From Chamaecyparis obtusa (taxonomy: Eukaryota > Streptophyta > Pinopsida > Cupressales > Cupressaceae): 64,000 bases of DNA. Both the position numbers and the translations under genes were made by a program. How positions within the stretch are numbered: the stretch's first letter is position 1; each line of letters starts with the position of its first letter. The stretch lies in NCBI GenBank assembly GCA_027943335.1, contig BSBK01014801.1:1-64000 (forward strand), in the 5' to 3' direction. The notes beneath the pieces were generated by a model that had not been told where the DNA came from, searched no databases, and saw only the letters and a program-made list of their open reading frames with translations. Shown piece after piece: positions 55,139-64,000 of the stretch.

Positions 55139-56340
55139 CTACAGAGAGGGATTAACCTCAAAATAATGTTTCAGGTGGAAAACATTTACTGGTATAGGTA
55201 GGGGAACTCCCTCCATATTTGATAGTTGAAAAGCATTGGAGCCCTTGCATTCTATGATTACAAATGGTCCACCCCAAAAGGAGTCAAATTTTGTGTGCCT
55301 GCCAGGTCTAGACCTGAACTCATCCCACTTGAGGACTATGTCTCCAACCTTGAAATTCCTTACTCTGGCTCTCTTATCAAAATTCTTCTTTGTTTGAATC
55401 TAATGGAATTCCATATCTTGCATTGATTTATCTCTGACTTCTTCTAATTCCATCAACTGAGCATACCTGACCTGCAAGGGATCTCCTTCATCAGATAGGG
55501 CATACTGAGTAGCTAGGTCCAAAGCTAGTAATTCAGTTGAAATGGACAATTTAGCCTCTCTACCATACACTAGCACATAAGGAGAATTACCAATGATTTT
55601 CTTTGGGGTAATTTTGTCTAACCACAATGCAGACCTCAACTTAGTATGCCAATCTCTCTAATTTTCTTGAAGACTCTTCTTGATTATCCTAATCAAGTTC
55701 TTATTGGTGGATTTTGCCAAGCCATTGCCTTGGGGGTAATAATTGGAACTGGTATTTAGATATATGCCATTCTTGATTTCCCACTCTGAGATTCTGAGGC
55801 CTGTGAATGCCAATGCATTATCTGATATTATGGAATTAGGAGTGCCAAACCTATGAATTAAGTCATCATAAAAGCTTAGGATAGCACTCTCATTGGCCTC
55901 TTTTAATGCAATTGCCTCTATCCATCTGGTGAAGTAATCTGTTGCAGTGATTATCCATTTATGGCCTACACTAGATGGAGGGTTGATCATACCAATGAAG
56001 TCTATACCCCACCTCATGAAGGGCTGATCTATTCTGACTGGCTATAGGGGCAAGGCTGCAACCCTTTCTTTTCCTACAAACATGGCACACTTGATGCATT
56101 TCCTAACATAATCATGACTATCCTTGAAGATAGATGGCCAATAGTATCAAGCCCTCATGATTTTAAAAGCAATAGTCCTAGGAGAGAAGTGACCTCCAGA
56201 AGGTCCATCATGAAATTCAAATAGGACATCTGCTACCTTTTCTGAATCTATGCATCTTAAAAGGACACCATTGTGATCTTTCTTGAAAAGAACTTCATCT
56301 ATCAGCACAAAAGGAATAGATTGTAACCTATAATACCTTC
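55139..56340 (-). pseudogene. element 3 integrase, catalytic Glu replaced by Lys
   Basis: Zinc-binding region: FHDGPSGGHFSPRT and CIKCAMFVGK, with a TAG between (about 56147). Core: WGIDFIGMI (Asp), ISDNALAF (Asp), then GNGLAKSTNKN, where the position normally held by catalytic Glu is Lys (codon AAA, plus-strand TTT at 55712-55714). One G-to-A change explains it. The C-terminal part has VGDIVLKWDEF, WGGPFVIIE (GPF motif) and VFHLKHYFEV, ending at TAG 55139-55141. In-frame stops lie near 55398 (TAG) and 56043 (TAG). There is no chromodomain. Confidence 0.88.
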
Positions 56341-56479
56341 TTTTTGGTCAATCCAAATCTGTAGGACATTGTCTTGTCTTCAAATAACTGATCATATTAG
56401 GCAACCGGCTTGTTTCCTTGTCTTGTTCTTCTGTATCATGTACCACTAGAGATGGATCCAATTGATCTAATTTCTTTGA

Positions 56480-58191
56480 GCTCTCATCTAATGCCAAATG
56501 TTCACAAAGGCCTCTTCCTCTAACCAACTTAGTAGTCTAAATATCAATGTCATATTCCATCACCTTGGTGATCCAACCAACTCTTTTCTCATTTAGGTCC
56601 TTGGAAAGCAAAAATTATTTGACACTTGGATGAGTAACTTTCAAGTGTACCTTTCTATGGGTCAATAGATATCTAAACTTTTTAAGGCTCTTCACCACAA
56701 CAAGCACATGTTTTTCTACAAAAGAGTATCTCTATTCATACTCCTCTAAACCTTTGCTAAAGAAAGCAATAGGCTACTCCAATCCATCTAAATTTTCTTA
56801 GGTCAACATTGTAGATATGGCATCATGACCTCCATAAGCATAAATGATAAAATTCTTATTGAAATTTGGGTTTAAGAGGGTAGGAGCTTCTGTTAGGACC
56901 TCTTTGATAGTTTGGAAATTGACTTTCCCTTCTTTGGTCCAACTAAAAACTGAACTCTTCTTTAACATAGCTGTCAAAGGCTTGAGTAAATCTGCAATGT
57001 TAGGTAAGAACCTCCTAACAAAATTAATCTTTCCTATGAAAGATTGGAGACTTTTCTTGTTATGTGGTAGGGGTAGTTCTAGGATAGCTACAATTCTCTT
57101 AGGATCCACTATAATTCCTTCTTTGGATACTACATATCCCAATAGTTTTCCTTCATGAACTACAAACACACATTTCTTGGGATTAAGATATATCCCAAAC
57201 TCTCTACACCTTTCAAAGATCTTCCTCAAATGTTTGATGTGATCTACTACATGCTTTGAATAGATAGTTATGTCATCCAAGTAGATCAACACAAATTTTT
57301 ACATTAGGCTCTTAAAGGCCATATCCATTTCCTTTTGAAAAGTAGCACCTGCATTTGACAAACAAAAGGGCATCTTTTGATAAGCCATGGTTCCCCACTT
57401 GGTTGTAAATGCAGTCTTGTATTGATCCTCTTCATTAACCAGGATTTGATTGTATCCTAAATAGCCATCTACTAATGAAAATCTCTCAGATCCAGAGACA
57501 CAATTTGTAAGATTTGTTCCATAGAAGGTAGTGGATGGCAGTCCTTTAATGAGGCTCTATTAAGATCCCTAAAGTCAACACATAACCTCAGCTCCCCATT
57601 CTTCTTCCTGACAGGAACAAGGTTGGAAACCCAACTAGTATGCTGGATGGGGTAGATGATACCACCTTATATAAATTTGAGTACTTATTTATGCATAAGT
57701 GGCTCAAGCTTGGGGTTAATAGGCCTTTTCTTTTTCCTCACTAGTTTGGCATTTGGTTCTAATTCAATAGTGTGCTGAGAAAGAGTAGGGTCAAAACCTT
57801 TGAGGTCTTCAGATTTCCATGCAAAAACATCACTGAATTCTTTGAATAATTGAGTGTAAGCTTGCTTTTCCAATTCAGTATTTATCTTTCCAAATTGTAG
57901 ACTCTTACTTGGTTCCAACTCTAGTTCAACACAATGTTCTTGTTGGACTACCAGGCTAGCTTTGTTCTTAACTTCATCATCCTTGTTGAAGATAGTCTCT
58001 AAGGTAACAAGACCTCTAGGCATCTTATTGGACTTTAGTTGTATTACCTGATCACCATAGCTTTGTGATAGCCTATCTTGATTGTACTCTGAAAAAACAT
58101 CTTCTTCAAACAAGAACTGTAGAATTTGTTCATCATTGTCAAACACTTGCCAATTGACATCATTATCAGGGATAGAGGGTCTGACAATCAC
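56480..58191 (-). pseudogene. element 3 reverse transcriptase and RNase H, broken
   Basis: 58191-57685 is open and holds the pre-RT linker (VIQLKSNKMPRGLVTLETIF) and the RT start (LSQHTIELEPNAKLVRKKKR). RT fingers VSNLVPVRKKNGELRLCVDF lie near 57640-57580. At least one frameshift and several stops fall between 57685 and 57300. Active site YLDDITIYSK at about 57283. The connection and the usual gypsy RNase H (PIAFFSKGLEEYE) are at about 56770-56500, with TAG and TAA stops. The tail TKLVRGRGL leads to the integrase. Confidence 0.87.
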
Positions 58192-58199
58192 TTTGATAT

Positions 58200-58941
58200 G
58201 CTATTGATCTATCTCTTTTGAAATGCTATTTGGAATATCATACTGGGATCCAATAGTAGCTAACCTATCTGCATTTTGGTTTAATTTCCTAGGGATAGCA
58301 ACAATATTGAAAGAATGGAAATCTTCAATTGCATCTCAAACCCTATGTTTGTATGCTTTCATGGTGTCATTTTTGGTTGCATTTATCCCTCTTACTTGGC
58401 TGACAACTAGCTCACTATCAACATAAACTTTTAGGGCCTTAAGCCCTCTTTTCCTAGCCCACTCTAGTCCATTGACTAGGCCTTCATACTCTGCAGTATT
58501 GCTAGTGTAGGAGAAATTGAATCTAAAGGCAGTATATTACCTTTCTCCTTTTGGGGACACTAACATAGCACCACCACCAGAACCATGTCTACTTCTAGCT
58601 CCATCAAAAAAGAATTCCCAAACCTGATTGTTCTGACCCTCTGAATCAGTGTCTTCTTTGAGAGGGCTTGGCTCTATGGCTCCACTCTCTTGTATCAAAT
58701 AACTCCCCAAACCAAAATCCCAAACAAGACTTTCTTGGGTCTCTAAAGCTCTTTCATCTAGAAAAATATCAGGGATACTTTCTATCTTTGTGCTCGCTTC
58801 ACTACTAGTTTGGAAGTCATTGTCATCAAATATAGGGCAATTTACCTTGATGGCATTGGATACATATGGCTCTATATGGTGTGCTACTAATGGTTCTGAT
58901 TTAATGGTGACCTTGGTCTCATACCTTGTATGAAATAACAT
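58200..58941 (-). pseudogene. element 3 additional (archaeal/plant-type) RNase H domain
   Basis: After an acidic linker (58941 to about 58620) the domain reads WEFFFDGARSRHGSGGGAML (Asp), SNTAEYEGLVNGLEWA (Glu), VYVDSELVVSQVRG (Asp) and LNQNADRLATIG (Asp). All four acidic residues are kept. A TAA (about 58537) and a TGA (about 58336) interrupt it. It precedes RT, as in element 2, and the same NWQVFDND linker follows. That linker text is recognisably homologous between the two elements, so the order was inherited from a common ancestor. Confidence 0.87.
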
Positions 58942-58947
58942 GTGGGA

Positions 58948-59253
58948 CTAGTCAGAAGATAGGTAGCCTCCTATCTTAGCTATAAAATCCCTTGAAAGAC
59001 ATATAGCAAATAATGCAGGGAGATCTATAATATATATAACAAGGAGGATGGAAAAATTAGGACTAGCATGAAGGATTAGACTGGTATCTCTAGCCACACC
59101 TATAGTATTGACTGAGGATCCATCAAGATGGGTTACCTTCTTTTGGAAGGGCCCATATTTTAGTCCTAATTGGTCAGCTACTTTCTTGGGCATTACAGTG
59201 CTAGTAGCTCCACTATCTACCATACAATTATGTACTAAAGATTTTCCAATCAT
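58948..59253 (-). pseudogene. element 3 protease
   Basis: Retropepsin-type: CMVDSGATSTVMPKKVADQ (DSGA active site, about 59223), then VTHLDGSSVNTIGVA and LSRDFIAKIGGY. Open for 101 codons, closed by a TAG at 58948. In frame with the extra RNase H. Upstream gag is in another frame because of a slip near 59570. Confidence 0.88.
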
Positions 59254-59507
59254 TAAAGATACATAAAAGGGAGATGGCTTTGAGTTCCTACCTTAAATGG
59301 TATTTCCTTTGGAGTTGCTACTTGGAGCCTCCTTTTCTTGATCAATGTTAACCAACACTGGCTTTGCAGCTTCTTTTGCAGGTTGAGGAGCTGCTACTTC
59401 TGTCATAGCCTTCCTCAAGATTTCAGGCTATCTTGGAAGAGCCAAAGAGTCCCACATGGACATGGTGACATTCACCTTCTTCATGTTGTCTATGATATTA
59501 AAAGGTG

Positions 59508-61133
59508 TCACAATGTGTACTCTTTGTTGTGTCTTTGGCATGATGGGCTCCACCTATTTGAAAATCTAGCCTTCTTTGCTCTTGTATAGGCAACAAAAGC
59601 AACTTCATCATTGACTCCATTGAAATCTGGTTGCTCCCAATTGAAAAGAGCAGTCTCTTTTCCTTGTGAGTCTTGTTGAGGGATTGACCCACTGGATGAA
59701 ACCTCTGATTGAGCTTGTGAGGCATTTTGAACCATTACAGCTTGGTTCATCCATCCATTTGAACATGTAGCCTGATTGTGAGGCTGATTACAAGGAAAAC
59801 ACCATTCATTCTCTATGGCCATATTATTTTGGCTAGGAACCATATCCCTCACTAGATTTGTAGAATTTAGAGGTGCAGGGTTATATGGTTGGAATGGTCT
59901 CTGATTAAAACTTTGTCTTTGTCCTTGATAGCCTCCTTGGTATGGTGGCCTATTTTGTTGATAAGGTTGTCCTTGATTCTGATATTGTTGATTAGGACCT
60001 TGGCCTTGTGGCTGAAATGGTGGTCTAATTCCTTGACCTTGCTTCTTCAAATTTGTGACCTCTTTAGTCAAGGTCTGCAACAAGTTGGTCATTTCTTGCT
60101 TACTACTTTCTTGGCTATTCTTTATTTCTTGTAGCTCTTGAGAGAAACTTGCCTTAGAATTTTCTTGACCACTGGTACTAGATTGAGGTGTTGCTATGGT
60201 GGGAATAGGAGTAAATGGGAGTACTTGGGCAGGTGCAATGGGTCGAAGGCTAGGAAAAATGGGCATTGGAGGCCTTCTAGGAATCATGCCTGCTTGGATC
60301 AAATAATTTTCAGCCCTGACAGCTATGTCAAAGGCTTGGGGAAGAGAAGTACCACCCATAGACTGGATCATGATAGAAACTTGACCATTTAGACTTTGCA
60401 AGTAGTATAAGAAGGCATGGTCAGCTAATGGTCTTATAGAAACTGGAATTCTATTCCATGTTTTGAGGAACCTACTATTGTAATCTGTCATTTTCTCTTG
60501 AGGGTTTCTCTTAATAGTTGTTAACTGCTCAACTAGAGACAAGTTATCTGATTTATCCTCAAAATGTTTACTTAATGCATCCCCTAACTCATCACAAGAA
60601 GTAATAGAACCAAAAGTTAGAGTTCTAAACCATTCTAGAGCCTTACCTTTTAGAGAGGCTGCTAATAATTTTGTGGCCACATCTTCTTGAGTAATGTTGT
60701 GTATGTTGCAAATGGTGGTCACATCTCTTATGTGCTCAAAAGTAGTTGTCTATCCTTCACCTATGAAATCAAGTATACTCTTAAGTGCCACCAAAGGCAC
60801 ATCATGATGTTGAGAAAATTTTAATGGGCTCCCTTGGTTGAATGGTGCAAAAGCAAACTATCTAGCCATAGTAGGAGCTGTGATTTGAAGATTAACAACT
60901 ATATGCACTGTATTTGTTGCTTTATTTGAATCCTCTTCTAGATCTCTGGTTAGAGATCTACCTCTTCTTCTGGAGTGAAAGGGAAAAGATCTCCCTTCTA
61001 AAGTATCAAGAGGTGTAGACTGAACTCTCCTTGTAGGGGATGTTCTTTGAGTTGACCTGTCTTTGTGAATTCTTTTTGAGGGAAACTCTAAAAATTTAGT
61101 GGGCTTTGAGCTCCTAGTCTCAATCTTTCTCAT
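59508..61133 (-). pseudogene. element 3 Gag, nearly intact
   Basis: ATG 61133 (MRKIETRSSKPTKF), 141 bases past the nearest primer-site-like sequence. Basic N-terminus, one TAG near 60860 and another near 60750, then 404 open codons (60722-59508). Capsid: ATKLLAASLKGKALEWFRTL, NPQEKMTDYNSRFLKTWNRI. Next comes a Gln/Pro/Gly-rich region (about 60010-59850), then a knuckle CFPCNQPHNQATC (about 59800-59760, C-x2-C-x3-H-x4-C). Near 59570 the frame slips: the text MPKTQQRVHIVTPF in another frame links to the protease. This is the longest Gag frame in the window. Confidence 0.88.
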
Positions 61134-61274
61134 AAACCTTGAACAAGGTTAGCCCTAATCCTTGAAATCAGTGGAGTCACCAGATATACTTGATAGAAAC
61201 AACTTCTCCAAGTCTGTATTATGCTATCAATATATTAGAGATAACATAATCTTGAACAATGAACTTCTTGTGGA

Positions 61275-61448
61275 GTCCCACTGGGTGTGCCAGAATTGTT
61301 ATACACTAGCACCAAGGTGGGGTATCCTTGAGCTTAAGCTTGTACTGATATTCCTTGTGTACTGCACTTATTTTATCCTTTTGTAGATGAACCAATAGGA
61401 ATGACTTTAAACTTCAATCTGATCTTTTTTGTCCTACCAGGTGTGCCA
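61275..61448 (-). other. element 3 primer-site region, duplicated
   Basis: Two primer-site-like sequences occur 156 bp apart on the element strand: TGGCACACCCAGTGGGAC (61292-61275) and TGGCACACCTGGTAGGAC (61448-61431). Each is separated by GAAT from a TGTTATACACTA LTR-type terminus (plus-strand starts at 61297 and 61453). The outer one abuts the LTR that matches the left copy. Confidence 0.7.
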
Positions 61449-61452
61449 GAAT

Positions 61453-64000
61453 TGTTATACACTAAGTTTGCACCTTTATCTCAAGCTCTCTTGGTCTTGA
61501 TAACTCAGTATAACATGGGAATCATCTCTAGGTTGTGGGACCTTTGCTAACTAAGATGAGACCTCCAAGTTCTAGGCTGGTTCCTCTTGGATAATCACCT
61601 TAATCTGCTTCTAGACATGAAAAGTAAACTTTGGAGGAAAAGGGATAAAAGGAGTACTTGAAAGGGAAATGACTGAAAGCAAACTACCTACTAGGTGATA
61701 CACTAAAATTAGGGTTTGGATCTCAGTATAGAGGAATAGAGTCAATGAAAGGCTCAAGTCTAATAGGTCACAACTCACTGAATAGGCTTGCATAAGTATT
61801 TCATAGAAGGGTCTGAACATAAGACACAATTTATGACCTGCAAGCAGACATTCACTTCTACAACTCGATGTAGGATTGAGACAAGATTGTTAGGGGGCTG
61901 AAGTATACCCACAAAAGCATCTAAATTAGATCAAACATAATAACACACATAGTTACAGAAAGTAAGAGGGATCAGGAACCCTAAGATACCACTGAAAACA
62001 TCATATACTTCAATTCATTAAGAGATAAACTTAGACAAGGAAGCATAGGGACATGAAGAATTATCACAAAATACCTTTGCAATGTTTGAATTCATCAATG
62101 GGAGAAATACAACTATATAAGCTAGAGGGTAGAAAAGATACCATAGATGACCTTTAAGAAAAATGAGATTCTTTTACAATTGTCCAACTTTGAGCTTAAA
62201 AGCTCCAAAAATACATTATATACATACTCAACTGCATGCAGGCAGGAGTCAAAAACCTAACTAGAGTTACAAGGTTAATCAATGATATGAAACCCTAAAG
62301 GTACACTGATCACTTATTATCAAAATCTCTGAGAAAACTGGTGATTAGATCATATCTTCTCTTTGCATGTTGATCCTGGTACTAAGCCCACCTGGAGACA
62401 CATTAACCTTGATCCATCTACCTACCTACAACTCCACTAAGCCATGAATGCATCCAAATCTGATCCTGGTCTGATATCTAGGTTTAAAATGATTAACCTT
62501 GCAAAAGGTGGCACCAAGCTCATTAAAGCTTTCAGCACATCATGGTACTCTATAAAATCCATGGCGCTAATGATCAGATCCTCTATTATCATCCCCTCAA
62601 ACTTCACTCTCTCAAGGAATTCAATTCTAGCTACCCATTTGTCATGCATGGCCACAAAATGCAAACCCCAGCAAAACCTTTATAGAGAAATATTTAAATT
62701 TGAATATCAAAGGCTAGCCCGGTCATTTTAAAACATAGTTGTCAATGCGAAATCTCTTCTGGCAGATGAATGGCCCAGATGCACCTTTTAAAATAGTTTA
62801 AAACCCCTCTGACAAGTCAAATGCCACCTAGGAGTCAGTGACCAATGAGAAGCGAGTAAATCAACATCTTTGACAGACCTTGCACCCACGTCCTTGAGAA
62901 CACCATTTAACGGCTATCGCTATACCGTGATCATAATGATTGAGCTTTTTTGGATCTCCAGTATAACGATAGTTGCAAGATCTTTTTTTGCTTTAACCTA
63001 TTTAGAAACCCCTAACACCTCAGGCCCATTGACAACCACCACGTAGCCCTCTCACCAATCAAACTATGCCATTTCAGATACATGTTGCATACCTCTGACA
63101 TCAGACCCACTACCTGAGATTCTGATCTAATGGCGGGGGTATGATCCCATAGGGTCAAAAGATTCTATGAGATCATACAACCGCCTTAGTTCCTAGCCTT
63201 TTTGATACATTTGTGGATACTTAGCCCCACTGACATCCTTCCACCTATATTCAACCTTAACCAATCACAAGCCACCAAAACAGATCCAGGTTGCAACTGT
63301 CCCTAACACAAGACCCACTATCAGAAGCTCTGATGACAAAGGAGGATTAACGGCTATTGCTATACTACCAGATTAACTAGTTCACATCTTGAGCCCCCGG
63401 TATAATGATGACCACACAATTAAGTTATAACGTAACCCACCAAGGAAGATGGCCCCACTGACAAGCTACCAAATCAGACACCACCGATGAATCAGGAACT
63501 GCCAAATAAGATGAGGTGGCACCGGTCCCACTGACAAGATGAACTCTGCAGGTAGGAAGATTGACAATTGTCAGAAGATCTCATGGAATCTTTCGAGGCC
63601 ATGAGATCATGCGACAACTGTTAGATCTAGAATCTTGACCTGGCTGCTGATCTAAGACTGCAAACTGAAACGGTAACCGCTCGCAGGATCGATAAATGTT
63701 AAGGGATTAATCACTGGGAATCAGAGACTTGGCAATTGAAGGATTATTTTATGCACATACAAATATGAGAACTTAAGTGATCAGGAATAAAGTAACATAA
63801 AAATATAACGCGGCCAAAGGGGTTTTGCAGGGTAACGGCTAGCTTATGAATTTTTCTAAGAGTTTTTTACTAGCCAAAGACCTAAAAGATATTGCAGAGA
63901 CCAGGGGAAAAGAGGTAGACTCATGAAACCTTTTTGGGGTGTTTGACAAGATAAAAATAGAGGCCTGGGGATGGTTTTTTGCCAAATTTGATGCATAGAA
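61453..64000 (-). repeat. element 3 5' LTR (cut by window end)
   Basis: Starts TGTTATACACTAAGTTTGC and matches 52397-54928. The last 50 or so bases lie outside the window. It carries the four palindromic modules at about 62908-63627 and the 75-codon minus-strand frame at 62664-62437. Confidence 0.9.
62908..63627. repeat. four palindromic modules (element 3 5' LTR)
   Basis: Left arms at about 62908 (TAACGGCTATCGC), 63124 (GATCTAATGG), 63345 (GATTAACGGC) and 63559 (GATTGACAATTGTC), spaced 216, 221 and 214 bp, exactly as in the other LTR. The first pairs with 62961-62976; the last pairs with the arm ending at 63627 (GACAACTGTTAGATC). Confidence 0.78.

Larger units (their letters stand above)
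52397..64000 (-). mobile_element. Tat-like Ty3/gypsy retrotransposon, element 3 (right end outside window)
   Basis: Minus strand: 5' LTR from beyond 64000 to 61453, gag-pol 61133-55139, 3' LTR 54980-52397. It has the same domain order as element 2, with the extra RNase H between protease and RT, and related LTR architecture (shared palindromic modules; similar GCCAGAGACCTAAAA text near the LTR end). Sequence divergence marks it as a different family. About 50 bp of the right LTR lie outside the window. Confidence 0.88.

Overview
This 64 kb window is plant nuclear DNA made almost entirely of decayed LTR retrotransposons. I see no intact host gene, no rRNA or tRNA gene and no CRISPR array. The chromodomain-type Ty3/gypsy elements, the gypsy elements with an extra plant-type RNase H domain and the tRNA-Met-type primer sites all point to a seed plant. 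The lack of genes, the long LTRs and the heavy C-to-T decay suggest a large, heavily methylated genome, possibly a gymnosperm (inference, low confidence).

Layout. (1) 1-1583: anonymous DNA with one degenerate coding stretch (about 482-1240). (2) 1584-4904: a tandem duplication with a period of about 1,752 bp. Each copy carries a 263-bp LTR-like block in minus orientation and ends in a TATG/TGTG microsatellite. (3) 5386-39233: a head-to-tail array of one chromovirus family on the plus strand. Six LTRs, each exactly 856 bp, alternate with seven internal regions. LTR starts are 5,504 or 5,505 bp apart, except where a deletion of about 1.07 kb removed the LTR between units 3 and 4. Unit 7 is cut off inside the Gag zinc knuckle. 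(4) 39234-52009: a Tat-like gypsy element on the minus strand with LTRs of about 2.5 kb; its left LTR carries a nested solo LTR (40597-41083, 5-bp target duplication). (5) 52010-52396: unassigned spacer. (6) 52397 to the window edge: a second, related Tat-like element on the minus strand, whose right LTR runs off the end.

How the parts work. Each chromovirus unit encoded Gag, protease, reverse transcriptase and RNase H in one frame. Integrase and chromodomain lie in a second frame, offset at a T6 run present in all six units that reach it. The two Tat-like elements each encoded one long Gag-Pol frame, with an archaeal/plant-type RNase H domain between protease and reverse transcriptase. Every copy is broken by stops, indels or lost catalytic residues.

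Most notable: the regular shared-LTR array with patchwork sharing of disabling mutations between units; the T6 frame break common to all units; the RNase H domain upstream of RT in two element families; and a cryptic tandem series of palindromic modules of about 215 bp in the long LTRs, with GATC/AACGG arms, that no standard feature type names.
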